NCBI GenBank assembly: GCA_964602445.1
Contig: CAZRQV010000003.1
Span: 62,001 to 126,000 of the forward strand
DNA from: HGM12587 sp964602445
Lineage (GTDB): Bacteria; Bacillota; Clostridia; Lachnospirales; Lachnospiraceae
Reading direction: 5' to 3'
DNA: 64,000 nucleotides
A model generated the notes under the pieces. It made no database searches. It had not been told where the DNA came from and saw only the letters and a list, made by a program, of their open reading frames with translations. A program made the translations under genes and the position numbers. This document shows positions 18,501 to 27,296 of the stretch, one piece after another (positions within the stretch are counted from its first letter, which is position 1; each line of letters opens with the position of its first letter).

Positions 18501-21500
18501 CCTCCTTCCATGGACAGATAATCAGAACGGAGAAGAAAAACTCTATCACTGGAATCTGGATGGCGGTACAACTACATGGGAACTCCAGGAAGACTGGGCA
18601 AAACTTGCAAACGTAGTTGTATACGAACTCTCTGATCAGGGACGTATCAATGAAACAGAAGTAAACGTTGTTGACGGAACAGTAACTCTGGAAGCAAAAG
18701 CATCTACTGCTTATGTAGTAGTAAAAGGCGAAGAAGCAAAAGCCAAAGAACTGGTAAACGACTTTGGTGAATATGATTATGTAGTTGACCCTGGCTTCAA
18801 CGGTTATGCAGATGGTGAAACACTGGATGCAGCAGACTGGACAGGTGATATTACAGCAGACGGTGTCATGATCAAAGTTTCAGGCAATGGTGACCAGAGA
18901 CTTGAAATGGCAAACACAGCAAGCGACGTAGAAGTATCTACTACAATCTCAGGCTTAACAGCAGGAGAAGATTATGTAGCAGAAGTATACGTAGCAAATG
19001 AAAGCGATGCAAAAGCAACTCTGAGCGTAAATGCCGGAGAAAAAACAGTATCTAATTACACGATCCGTTCCATCGCAGGTAACTACGTTGCTTGTGATAA
19101 CGAACACGGCAGCAACATGCAGCGTATGCAGATTTCCTTCGTGGCAGAATCTGATACAGCAACCCTGACTCTTTCCAGAGAAGCAGGCGAAGGTTATACA
19201 CACTGGGATGATATCCGTATCGTAAACCAGAAAGTAGATAACTATAAAGAAGACGGAAGCTTTGAACAGGATTTCGAATCTGTAGTACAGGGTCTGTATC
19301 CATTTGTTCTTGGCTACTATACAAGCGGCGATTCACAGACACACTTATCTCAGCTGAATGCTCCTTATACACAGAAGGGCTGGAATGGAAAAGCAGTAGA
19401 TGACGTTATCGGCGGTGAATGGTCACTGAAACATCATACAAGAACCACAGCACTGGTATATCGTACAATTCCACAGAACTTCCGCTTTGAAGCTGGTAAA
19501 GTTTATAATGTAGAATTTGATTATCAGACAGCATCTGCAGGTTATCAGATGGTAGTTGGTGAAGGAACATCTTACAACTTACCGACAACATACCTTGCAG
19601 CATCTACAGAAACAGCACATGCAGCAATGCAGGTAGTAGGCAGCGGATCAGGACAGACATGGATCGGTCTTTATATGAACGCAAACCTTTGCCAGAGCAA
19701 TACAGCAACAGGTACCGTTGACTTCATCCTTGATAATCTGAAGATTACAGTTGATGAAGATGCAAAAGTGGTTACTGTCAGCGGAACAGCTCTTTATTTA
19801 GGTGAAACAGCAGATATCTGCGGAAGCAGCCTGGATGAAATTACATGGACTGTAGACAACAACGACGTAGTATCCGTTGATAAAGAAAACAACAAGATCA
19901 ATGCAATCGGTGCAGGTACAGCAACAGTAACCGCAGCTTATGCAACAGGCGAAACAGAAAGCTTTACATTTACAGTAACTGATTCTGTAGCAGCAGATAT
20001 TGCAAGATCAGAATTTGCAGATATCAGTATTGAAGCAAATACAGAAGAAGCCGGCGGAGAAGGTCCTGTCAACGGTTATGCATCAGCAGCCATCGATGGT
20101 AACGGATCTACATTCTGGCATACAGCATGGAGCACAGGATCATTTAAAGTAAGCGAAAACAATCCTGCAATCCTGAAAATTAACTTAGGAACAACACTGA
20201 ATATCGGTGGATTTAAATTCCAGCAGAGAAATGCACAGAACGGTGTGGTAAGTCAGTACAGCTATAACATCAAAGATGCAGAAGGCAATGTACTTACTTC
20301 CGGAGAACATCTGACCACAAGTGCAGGTTCAGGTGCATGGGTAACACAGCTCTTTGATAACATAGTAGATGCTCAGTACATCGAATTTATCATTGAACAG
20401 GGAAGCAACGGATTCGGATGCTTAGCTGAAATCGAGCCAATCCGTGTAGAAAAAGTTGCTACAAAAGCAACATTAAAAGATACAACAGTAAGCGTTGGCG
20501 AAAAAGCTGCATTAGAAATTACAGCTGTTGATGGAGATATCCTGAAAGGTCTTGTATGGACATCTTCCAATGAAGCAGTTGCAAAAGTAAGCAAAAATGG
20601 TGTGGTAACAGCGGTAAAAGAAGGTACCGCAGTGATCACAGTAAGCAACGGTTTAGGAAAACTTGCAACATGTAAAGTAACTGTAGGTGAAGCAACTGAA
20701 GAAACAGGTGTTGTAAGACTTTCCGGTGCAGGCAGATATGAAACAGCTTACAAAGTAGCAGATACTTACAAAGAAACACTTGGCGTAGACAAGTTTGAAG
20801 CAGTGATCGTAGCAACAGGTACAAACTTTGCAGATGCTCTTTCCGGAAGCTACCTTGCATCCGTGAAAAATGCACCAATCCTTCTGACCAACGGCAAAGC
20901 TGCAAATGTAGCACAGTTACATGACTACATCAAAGCAAACGTAGCAGAAGGCGGAAAAGTTTATATCCTTGGCGGTACAGGAGCAGTTCCTGCAAGTGTA
21001 GATGCCATCGAAACAGCAGGATATGACGTGACAAGAATCTCTGGAGCATCCAGATATGAAACAAGCTTAAAGATTCTTGCAGAAGCAGGCATGACAGGAA
21101 ACGAACTGATCGTAGCAACAGGAAAATCCTTCGCAGACAGTTTATCCGCATCTGCAACAGGAAGACCGATCATGCTGGTGAAACCAAATGAAGCACTGAG
21201 CGCAGATCAGAAAGCAGTTCTGGAAAGCATGAACGGCGGCATCATCTTCATCGTAGGCGGAACAGGTGCAGTCAGCGAAGCGATCGAAGAAGAACTGGCA
21301 GCTTACGGAGAAGTAGCAAGAATCTCTGGAACATCCAGATATGAAACATCCGTAGCAGTGGCAGAAATTTTCTTTGAAAATGCAGACAAAGCACTGATCG
21401 CAAGCGGAAAGAACTTCCCGGACGGATTATGCGGCGGACCTCTTGCAGCAGCATTAAATGCTCCATTGATCTTGACAAAAGATGGTGCAACAGATGCAGC

Positions 21501-21603
21501 AGCAGGTTATGTAGCAGCAAACGGAATTACATCCGGCTATGTACTTGGCGGAAGCGGCGCACTTTCTGATGCAGCGGTAAATGCAGTATTTGGATTAAAA
21601 TAA
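15532..21603 (+). CDS. Secreted endo-alpha-N-acetylgalactosaminidase (GH101) with CWB2 repeats
   Basis: Releases the core-1 disaccharide Gal-beta-1,3-GalNAc from Ser/Thr of mucin-type glycoproteins. Start ATG 15532 (AGAAAGGGG upstream) gives 2,023 residues; the frame is open from GTG 15361 but that stretch crosses the sigG terminator. Domains: signal peptide (1-~35, AQA-AE cleavage), concanavalin-like domain (~45-215), carboxypeptidase-regulatory-like domain (~243-316), GH101 core (~320-1150) with a Ca-binding-type DVNNDGDIDW loop. By alignment to remembered pneumococcal GH101, the nucleophile is Asp799 (YLDVW) and the acid/base Glu825 (STEF). Then galactose-binding modules, Big_2 (~1412-1485), F5/8-like module (~1490-1638), Big_2 (~1640-1718) and three CWB2 cell-wall repeats (~1727-2021). 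No LPxTG motif is seen, so wall attachment is probably non-covalent. Confidence 0.93.
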   Translation: MKKVLKRVTAYLLAAVMVCATFSPYLPAMEAQAAEVTEDALLNGSRAGESESRKWIVLQGGANNAGGHNYGNAASAGPLFYTDTDRTMASGGTISMALKPSANWGVFYSYIDDNNWLYVGHDNSSKWYYQYKWNGQESYPQISGLPEATEGEELNLTISLNNETLAVTVNDTTVRVTNQTLKNMAEALTESKGSLGKFGVMTKGATKISFADFTYNNEDCMNDTWAFNAAREGQSVKEERTATETVTGKVTDSEGAVAGATVRIGTKSAETAEDGTYTVPNVQVGEYSFSVSKAGYQAYSSTITVTEGAENVKDVVLEKKGDLNLSAYDMIESDEMAVYIGKEFPVVARYIMKGNGSFFRANETDLNTVEINGVEITPVVEVKETTKSARTYELTVKDAASSIDLVMDVQVSVEENTLTWEVTKLEKNEGCARIAKIDIPHLNLLTVESTETESVFAGAKVSTTTTSKADTYITFDDGFVPSDENGYVYAFLSNGKLSAGLHSNSEIEGDLRVERINSADSMSLTSAAWYYESGDKTGQASAYAYDYQVSELPVAKVAIANGDVNNDGDIDWNDGAIAFRKIMHYAQGTEAIKDLVNYRIVMNFESAAPNPFLATADNVKKVYLATDGLPQALLLKGYGNEGHDSANSEYADIAEREGGVKDFQSLIKIAHDYNTEIGIHVNAQEAYPESRSFNETMISNANGILNGNGWGWLDQSVVINKLWDLSSDARLKRFTQLYDRINETNFYSGDWDKKEYVKDSQGDLTNGDGVTAVSREEALALIKADAATREDNMDFIYLDVWYQDAWETRRIAEEINSLGWRFSTEFSAEGEYDSTWQHWSTDTTYGGAGAKGYNSEIIRFLKNDVRDSQVLNWPNFGGTADNPLLGGFRLYGFEGWGGQQNFKGYIEGTFNENVPTKFLQHYQVIDWENYGKGEKSPVGNTEKQITLANDDGDVVIVTRNEEQRSDIEIERTITLNGKVVLNTDVNESTYLLPWTDNQNGEEKLYHWNLDGGTTTWELQEDWAKLANVVVYELSDQGRINETEVNVVDGTVTLEAKASTAYVVVKGEEAKAKELVNDFGEYDYVVDPGFNGYADGETLDAADWTGDITADGVMIKVSGNGDQRLEMANTASDVEVSTTISGLTAGEDYVAEVYVANESDAKATLSVNAGEKTVSNYTIRSIAGNYVACDNEHGSNMQRMQISFVAESDTATLTLSREAGEGYTHWDDIRIVNQKVDNYKEDGSFEQDFESVVQGLYPFVLGYYTSGDSQTHLSQLNAPYTQKGWNGKAVDDVIGGEWSLKHHTRTTALVYRTIPQNFRFEAGKVYNVEFDYQTASAGYQMVVGEGTSYNLPTTYLAASTETAHAAMQVVGSGSGQTWIGLYMNANLCQSNTATGTVDFILDNLKITVDEDAKVVTVSGTALYLGETADICGSSLDEITWTVDNNDVVSVDKENNKINAIGAGTATVTAAYATGETESFTFTVTDSVAADIARSEFADISIEANTEEAGGEGPVNGYASAAIDGNGSTFWHTAWSTGSFKVSENNPAILKINLGTTLNIGGFKFQQRNAQNGVVSQYSYNIKDAEGNVLTSGEHLTTSAGSGAWVTQLFDNIVDAQYIEFIIEQGSNGFGCLAEIEPIRVEKVATKATLKDTTVSVGEKAALEITAVDGDILKGLVWTSSNEAVAKVSKNGVVTAVKEGTAVITVSNGLGKLATCKVTVGEATEETGVVRLSGAGRYETAYKVADTYKETLGVDKFEAVIVATGTNFADALSGSYLASVKNAPILLTNGKAANVAQLHDYIKANVAEGGKVYILGGTGAVPASVDAIETAGYDVTRISGASRYETSLKILAEAGMTGNELIVATGKSFADSLSASATGRPIMLVKPNEALSADQKAVLESMNGGIIFIVGGTGAVSEAIEEELAAYGEVARISGTSRYETSVAVAEIFFENADKALIASGKNFPDGLCGGPLAAALNAPLILTKDGATDAAAGYVAANGITSGYVLGGSGALSDAAVNAVFGLK

Positions 21604-21664
21604 TCAGATCCAAAACAGCAAAAAGGTCATTTGAAGATGAAATGATCCTGAATTTTATAAAATC

Positions 21665-21695
21665 AGAGGGCAGATTTCAAATCTGCCCTCTTTTT
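21665..21695 (+). terminator. Intrinsic terminator after the GH101 gene
   Basis: AGAGGGCAGATT pairs perfectly with AATCTGCCCTCT around a three-base loop, followed by TTTTT. Confidence 0.9.
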
Positions 21696-21719
21696 GTACC
21701 TTGAAAAATGCTTTTTTTG

Positions 21720-21748
21720 TTGATTTTATAGAGCGAGATATGTATAAT
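21720..21748 (+). promoter_or_regulatory. Promoter of pckA
   Basis: TTGATT (21720-21725), 17 bases, TATAAT (21743-21748). The ~100-base leader contains a small hairpin (21787-21794 with 21811-21818). pckA is therefore probably expressed independently of the glycan genes around it. Confidence 0.7.
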
Positions 21749-21849
21749 TATAATCGGTGAGTTAGAAAAAACTTAAACCCCGATAAGATACTGCCGGAAC
21801 AGATACAGGAGCGGTATCAAAAATACGAAAAGAAAGAGGTTAATGTAAG

Positions 21850-23457
21850 ATGGCAAAAATCGATTTAAGCAAGTATGGTATTTCTGGCACTACAGAAGTA
21901 GTATACAATCCTTCTTATGAAATGTTATTCGAAGAAGAAACAAAAGCAGAACTCGAAGGTTTTGAAGTTGGTCAGGAAAGTGAACTGGGTGCAGTAAACG
22001 TAATGACCGGTATCTATACAGGACGTTCTCCTAAAGATAAATTCATCGTTGTTGATGAAAACTCTAAGGACACTGTATGGTGGACATCTGATGAATACAA
22101 AAACGACAACCACCCAATGACAGAAGAAGCATGGGCAGCTGTAAAAGAAATCGCTAAAAAAGAACTCTCTAACAAGAGATTATTCGTAGTAGATGCATTC
22201 TGCGGAGCTAACAAAGATACACGTATGGCAATCCGTTTCATCGTAGAAGTAGCTTGGCAGGCACATTTCGTTAAAAACATGTTCATTCAGCCAACAGCAG
22301 AAGAATTAGAAAACTTTGAACCAGACTTCGTTGTTTACAACGCTTCTAAAGCAAAAGTTGAAAACTATGAAGAATTAGGCCTGAACTCAGAAACATGTGT
22401 TGCATTCAACATCACAAGCCGTGAACAGGTTATCATCAACACATGGTACGGCGGAGAAATGAAAAAAGGTATGTTCTCTATGATGAACTACTATCTGCCA
22501 TTAAAGGGCATCGCTTCTATGCACTGCTCAGCAAACACAGATATGAACGGAGAAAACACAGCAATCTTCTTCGGTCTTTCAGGAACAGGTAAGACTACAC
22601 TTTCTACAGATCCAAAACGTCTCCTCATCGGTGATGACGAACACGGCTGGGATGACAACGGTGTATTCAACTTCGAAGGCGGATGCTATGCAAAAGTTAT
22701 CAACCTTGATAAAGAATCTGAACCAGACATCTACAATGCTATCAAACGTAACGCATTACTTGAAAACGTTACTCTTGATGCAGAAGGAAAAATCGATTTC
22801 AACGATAAGAGCGTAACAGAAAATACACGTGTATCTTATCCAATCAACCACATTGACAATATCGTACGTCCAGTATCTTCTGCACCAGCAGCTAAGAACG
22901 TAATCTTCTTATCAGCAGATGCATTCGGCGTACTTCCACCAGTATCTATCTTAACTCCGGAACAGACACAGTACTACTTCCTGTCTGGATTCACAGCAAA
23001 ATTAGCAGGTACAGAACGTGGAATCACAGAACCAACTCCAACATTCTCAGCATGCTTCGGTCAGGCATTCCTGGAACTGCATCCTACAAAATATGCAGAA
23101 GAACTTGTTAAGAAAATGGAACAGAGTGGTGCAAAAGCATACCTCGTAAATACAGGATGGAACGGAACTGGAAAACGTATCTCTATCAAAGATACTCGTG
23201 GTATCATCGATGCAATCCTTAACGGAGATATCTTAAACGCTCCAACTAAGAAGATCCCAATGTTCGACTTCGAAGTTCCAACAGAACTTCCAGGAGTAGA
23301 TCCGGCAATCCTTGATCCTCGTGATACATATGCAGATGCTTCTGAATGGGAAGCAAAAGCAAAAGATCTTGCTTCAAGATTCGTTAAGAACTTCGCAAAA
23401 TACGAAGGAAACGAAGCTGGTAAAGCATTAGTTGCAGCAGGACCAAAAGCAGAATAA
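21850..23457 (+). CDS. pckA: Phosphoenolpyruvate carboxykinase (ATP)
   Basis: Interconverts oxaloacetate + ATP and PEP + CO2 + ADP. In gut anaerobes it often runs in the PEP-carboxylating direction to conserve energy. 535 residues. Seen: P-loop-like kinase motif GLSGTGKTTLS, metal/nucleotide motif LIGDDEHGW, and the ATP-type signature NFEGGCYAK. Codon use is strongly biased, as in highly expressed genes. It has its own promoter and terminator, so its place inside the glycan region may be incidental or may reflect the PEP demand of sugar fermentation. Confidence 0.97.
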   Translation: MAKIDLSKYGISGTTEVVYNPSYEMLFEEETKAELEGFEVGQESELGAVNVMTGIYTGRSPKDKFIVVDENSKDTVWWTSDEYKNDNHPMTEEAWAAVKEIAKKELSNKRLFVVDAFCGANKDTRMAIRFIVEVAWQAHFVKNMFIQPTAEELENFEPDFVVYNASKAKVENYEELGLNSETCVAFNITSREQVIINTWYGGEMKKGMFSMMNYYLPLKGIASMHCSANTDMNGENTAIFFGLSGTGKTTLSTDPKRLLIGDDEHGWDDNGVFNFEGGCYAKVINLDKESEPDIYNAIKRNALLENVTLDAEGKIDFNDKSVTENTRVSYPINHIDNIVRPVSSAPAAKNVIFLSADAFGVLPPVSILTPEQTQYYFLSGFTAKLAGTERGITEPTPTFSACFGQAFLELHPTKYAEELVKKMEQSGAKAYLVNTGWNGTGKRISIKDTRGIIDAILNGDILNAPTKKIPMFDFEVPTELPGVDPAILDPRDTYADASEWEAKAKDLASRFVKNFAKYEGNEAGKALVAAGPKAE

Positions 23458-23508
23458 TAAAATAACAGAACGTCGATTAGACAGAATGTTTTTTAGAAAT
23501 GCATAAAG

Positions 23509-23551
23509 AAACCCCTGTCCGCATCAGAGAATGATGCGGACGGGGGTTTTT
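23509..23551. terminator. Bidirectional terminator between pckA and the AraC regulator
   Basis: A long stem, ACCCCTGTCCGCATCA with TGATGCGGACGGGGGT (one mismatch), has T-runs on both strands. The regulator's stop codon (23550-23552) lies at its edge. Confidence 0.85.
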
Positions 23552-24395
23552 AAGTTGGATTTTTACGATATTCGTTTGGTGTCATTCCCGTTGCTTTTTT
23601 AAAAGACTGGGAAAAGTAACTTGGAGAAGAAAATCCAAGCATACGGCTGATCAGTGCAAGGGTATAATCATCATTTTTTAAAAGATGCTTTGCTTCTTCG
23701 ATCCTTTTGTAGACCATATAATTGATAGGGGAGATTCCGTATTCTTTGGAAAATGCATGAACCATATAATATTTGCTTACATGGGTCAGCTGTGCCAGAG
23801 CATCCAACGAAATATTTTCTTTATAATGTTCGTCAATATAGTGCCGTACCGTGGCGCATAATCTGGAAGAGGTCTTCCTAATCGGAGTCATCGTAGTAGA
23901 AAAGTTTGTCTGCCGTGAAAGGAAGATAAACAATACTTCAATCAGATTCTGGCAGATTGTATCATAACCGGGTGCTTTTTCTTCAATTTCATGCAGAATA
24001 TTCTGCAGACACATAAGAACACTGTCGCGCATACTGCGGAAGTTGACGATGCAGTATCGGTTATCGCTTTCATCGGAAACAGAAAGCTCCAGTCCTTCCA
24101 CCCCCAGAACAATATATTCCAGCGGATTGGAATTGAGACTGACTTCGGTGTGTTCAATATTCGGGTTGACGATCACGAGATCGTTTGTGTTGACAGGAAA
24201 TGTTTTCCCTTCAATAAAAAATTGTCCGGAACCGCCGATCACGTAAAAAAGTTCGGAACAGCTGTGAGTGTGAGGATTGCTGTGCCAGTCGCCATTATAC
24301 TTTGCTGAACTCACATAAAGCAATTTTGTGGCATCTCTGATCGTGTTATGTTCCTGAATGACAAAATCAAATCTGTTGCTGCTCAAAATGATCAC
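23550..24395 (-). CDS. AraC-family transcriptional regulator, probable regulator of the adjacent importer operon
   Basis: 281 residues. The N-terminal cupin sugar-sensing domain carries the HTHSCSELFYV metal-site-like motif near residue 43. The C-terminal pair of AraC helix-turn-helix motifs includes the family ending GMTPNEYRKNP. The annotated start is GTG at 24395; TTG at 24386 is an alternative with better spacing to an AGGTG ribosome site. It is transcribed divergently from the sugar-binding-protein gene, the usual position of a local activator. A 33-base inverted repeat at 24504-24536 lies in the shared gap. The inducer is unknown; galacto-N-biose is an inference from context. Confidence 0.88.
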   Translation of the reverse strand: MIILSSNRFDFVIQEHNTIRDATKLLYVSSAKYNGDWHSNPHTHSCSELFYVIGGSGQFFIEGKTFPVNTNDLVIVNPNIEHTEVSLNSNPLEYIVLGVEGLELSVSDESDNRYCIVNFRSMRDSVLMCLQNILHEIEEKAPGYDTICQNLIEVLFIFLSRQTNFSTTMTPIRKTSSRLCATVRHYIDEHYKENISLDALAQLTHVSKYYMVHAFSKEYGISPINYMVYKRIEEAKHLLKNDDYTLALISRMLGFSSPSYFSQSFKKATGMTPNEYRKNPT

Positions 24396-24802
24396 CTATT
24401 CATATTTTACTTTAGTTTGATTGCTCTTATTAATTTCAAAAGAACAATATTATTTTAAAGGTTTTTTAGGAGCTGTGCAATACCCTGCAGGAAAATAGAT
24501 TAGTTTTTCGGAAAGATAGTGGAAATCTCCGAAAAACTTCGAAAAATCCCTGAAATTATGGGATGAGAACCATTGGAGAAGAAAATGCTTAAAACATCTG
24601 TTTGTCAAAACAGAAGAATCAAATGGAATAATTGCACAAAAAACTTTGAAAAAAATTAGCGAAAATAGATAAAAATACGGCTTAAAGCAAGAAGTATAAA
24701 AAAAAGAGCAATAAAGTGATTGAAACTAAAAGATTAAAAGGTATACTGTTAAATATAAGAGTTGGCGTATGAATGCCATAAAAATTAAAGGGGGAAACCA
24801 AA
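24396..24802. promoter_or_regulatory. Divergent control region between araC regulator and importer operon
   Basis: 407 bases without a gene. Contents: an inverted repeat at 24504-24536 (TTTTTCGGA arm, copied as TCCGAAAAA on the other side), with a further CGAAAAA just downstream. The importer promoter is TTGAAA (24720-24725), 16 bases, TATACT (24742-24747). A short leader hairpin, TGGCGT with ATGCCA, comes before AAAGGGGGAAA and the ATG. The rest is AT-rich with no feature I can name. Confidence 0.6.
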
Positions 24803-26197
24803 ATGAAAAAGAAACTCTTAAGCACACTTTTATGTGTAACTATGGTAGCTTCTCTCGTTGTTGGATGTGGTTCTGCAGAAACAGATGCACCAGCTGACGA
24901 CGCAACTGTAGAAGATACTGAAACACCAGATGCAGATGCAGAAGTAGAAACTCCAGAAAACGATTTAGCAGGAACTACTATTAAAGTAGCAGCAATCGAA
25001 ACAGCTTATGGTTCAGAAATGTGGACAAAAGTTAAAGAAGCTTTCACAGCTCAGACAGGCATCGAAGTTGAATTAACAACAGATCAGAACCTTGAAGATG
25101 TAATCGGACCTTCTATGCAGGCTGGCGATTATCCAGACGTTGTACATTTAGCAACAGGTCGTGAAGCTGGTCTTACAGAACAGTTCATCAAAGGTAACAT
25201 GATCGCAGACCTTACAGATGTATTATCTATGACAGTACCAGGTGAAGACGCAGTTGTTTCTGACAAAATTGCTGGTGGTTTCACAGATACATCCTTAACA
25301 AACCCATACAGCGATGGTAAAACTTACCTTGCTCCTATGTTCTACTCTCCATGTGGATTATTCTACAACGCTGGTCTCTTAGAAGAAAAAGGCTGGACAG
25401 TTCCAACAACATGGGATGAAATGTGGGAATTAGGTGACAAAGCGAAAGAAGAAGGAATCTACTTATTCACATACCCAACAACAGGTTACTTCGATGCATT
25501 CTTCTATGCATTAATGTACTCTGTAGGCGGACCAGATTTCTTCAACAAAGCTACAAACTATGAAGAAGGTATCTGGGCAACAGAAGAAGCTCAGACATGC
25601 TTCGATATCGTTGCTAAATTAGCTACATACACAAACCCAATCACACCAGCTCAGGCTAACGATCAGGACTTCACACAGAACCAGCAGTTAGTTCTTGACA
25701 ACAAAGCAATCTTCATGCCAAACGGTACATGGATTGTTGGTGAAATGGCAGATGCTCCACGTGCAGACGGATTTGAATGGGGCATGACAGCTCTTCCAGC
25801 AGTTGAAGCAGGCGGAGCAGGATACAGCTACACATGGTTTGAACAGGCTTGGATTCCTTCAGGCGCTGCAAACGTAGATGCTGCTAAACAGTTCGTTGCA
25901 TTCCTTTACAGTGATGTTGCTTGCGAAATCTTCGCAGAAGCAGGCGCTATTCAGCCAGTACTTGGAATCGCTGATGGACTTGAAGGCGACAACCAGATGT
26001 TCTATTCAATCTATGACAACGGTGCAAAAGCAGCTATGGGTAACTTCGCTGCATACGAATCAGTTGCAGGTTTAGGAACTGTTCGTGAAGTATTCTTCGA
26101 TCCAGTAAACGCTTTAGTTGAAGGAAGCATCACAGAAGAAGATTGGATTGCTGGAATCACAGAAGCAAGCGATTTAATGCGTGCTAACTTAAAATAA
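24803..26197 (+). CDS. Sugar ABC transporter substrate-binding lipoprotein
   Basis: 464 residues: signal peptide with lipobox LVVGC (lipidated Cys near residue 22), a ~35-residue acidic Asp/Glu/Thr/Pro linker, then a family 1 extracellular solute-binding fold. It would capture an oligosaccharide outside the membrane. The neighbours (two permeases, GH112 phosphorylase, upstream GH101) point to galacto-N-biose or lacto-N-biose, by analogy with the bifidobacterial GNB/LNB-binding protein; this is inference. Codon bias is extreme, suggesting very high expression. A hairpin directly after the gene probably sets it above the permeases. Confidence 0.9.
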   Translation: MKKKLLSTLLCVTMVASLVVGCGSAETDAPADDATVEDTETPDADAEVETPENDLAGTTIKVAAIETAYGSEMWTKVKEAFTAQTGIEVELTTDQNLEDVIGPSMQAGDYPDVVHLATGREAGLTEQFIKGNMIADLTDVLSMTVPGEDAVVSDKIAGGFTDTSLTNPYSDGKTYLAPMFYSPCGLFYNAGLLEEKGWTVPTTWDEMWELGDKAKEEGIYLFTYPTTGYFDAFFYALMYSVGGPDFFNKATNYEEGIWATEEAQTCFDIVAKLATYTNPITPAQANDQDFTQNQQLVLDNKAIFMPNGTWIVGEMADAPRADGFEWGMTALPAVEAGGAGYSYTWFEQAWIPSGAANVDAAKQFVAFLYSDVACEIFAEAGAIQPVLGIADGLEGDNQMFYSIYDNGAKAAMGNFAAYESVAGLGTVREVFFDPVNALVEGSITEEDWIAGITEASDLMRANLK

Positions 26198-26227
26198 TCA
26201 GTTCAATCTATAACGCGAACTTTATGG

Positions 26228-26259
26228 CGGCGGGCAGGAACAATGCCCGCCGTGTTTTG
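26228..26259 (+). terminator. Intercistronic hairpin after the binding-protein gene
   Basis: CGGCGGGCA pairs perfectly with TGCCCGCCG around 7 bases, followed by TGTTTTG. The interrupted U-tract suggests a leaky terminator or RNA-stabilising stem. Such stems are common after binding-protein genes and let them exceed the permeases in expression. Confidence 0.7.
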
Positions 26260-26400
26260 TCTAAAGGCAAGGAAAAGGGACATGAAATTCAGAGACTTAT
26301 TTTGAGATTTGTTTTTTGAAAATGCTGTTTGCTGTTCAAAAGAAAAAGTGAAAGGCATAGAAAAGCAACAGAAAAAGTTTCAAGAAAGGAACAGGATAAT

Positions 26401-27285
26401 ATGAAAAAAGACAAAAGGCTCATTGGCTTTTTAACAGCGTGCGTAGCACCGGCAACTATTCTTTTCTTCATTTTTATGATCATACCTACATTTAACGTAT
26501 TCAGAATTTCTCTGTACGAAAAAGGAGCATATACTCCGACCGAAACATTCGTAGGTTTACAGAACTACAAGGTTTTATTCGCTGACACAAAATTCATTCA
26601 GTCTATGCAGAATATGATCTTACTTGTAGTAGTCACAACGATCATTACATTTGGGTTTGCACTTGTATTTGCAGGAATTTTAACCCGTGAAAAGATTAAA
26701 GGACAGAATTTCTTCAGAATTATTTTCTATATTCCAAACATTCTGTCAGTCGTAGTTATTTCAGGTATTTTCTCAGCAATTTATAAACCTGAAAATGGTA
26801 TGTTAAACAGTATCATCGGACTTTTCCGAGATATGTCTACCCCAATCCTTTGGAAGGGTGAAAAACTCGTAATTATTTCGATCATTATTGCAATGGTTTG
26901 GCAGGCCATTGGTTACTATATGGTAATGTATATGGCATCTATGTCAGCGGTACCGGAAAGCTTATATGAAAGTGCTGGTCTGGATGGTGCAGGACGCCTT
27001 ACACAGTTTTTCCAGATTACAATTCCATTGATCTGGACAAACATCCGTACAACATTAACATTCTTTATTATTTCAACCATTAACATGGCATTCCTGTTTG
27101 TAAAAGCGATGACTTCCGGCGGACCAAACGGTGCATCTGAAGTTGCATTAGGCTTTATGTACAGCCAGAAAGATCAGGGATTATATGGTTACAGTATGAC
27201 TGTAGGTGTTGTAATCTTCGTATTCTCTTTTGTACTTGCTGCATTAGTGAATAAAGTAACAAAACGTGAAGTATTGGAATTCTAA
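26401..27285 (+). CDS. Sugar ABC transporter permease (MalF/UgpA type)
   Basis: 294 residues with six hydrophobic segments and the BPD_transp_1 EAA loop (SAGLDGAGRLTQFFQITIPL region), which contacts the ATPase. The start at 26401 is preferred because AAAGGAACAGGA lies just upstream; the frame is open from 26329. It precedes the second permease by 11 bases. No ATPase gene is in this operon, so a shared MsmX/UgpC-type ATPase encoded elsewhere is expected. Confidence 0.92.
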   Translation: MKKDKRLIGFLTACVAPATILFFIFMIIPTFNVFRISLYEKGAYTPTETFVGLQNYKVLFADTKFIQSMQNMILLVVVTTIITFGFALVFAGILTREKIKGQNFFRIIFYIPNILSVVVISGIFSAIYKPENGMLNSIIGLFRDMSTPILWKGEKLVIISIIIAMVWQAIGYYMVMYMASMSAVPESLYESAGLDGAGRLTQFFQITIPLIWTNIRTTLTFFIISTINMAFLFVKAMTSGGPNGASEVALGFMYSQKDQGLYGYSMTVGVVIFVFSFVLAALVNKVTKREVLEF

Positions 27286-27296
27286 GGAGGATGGTT

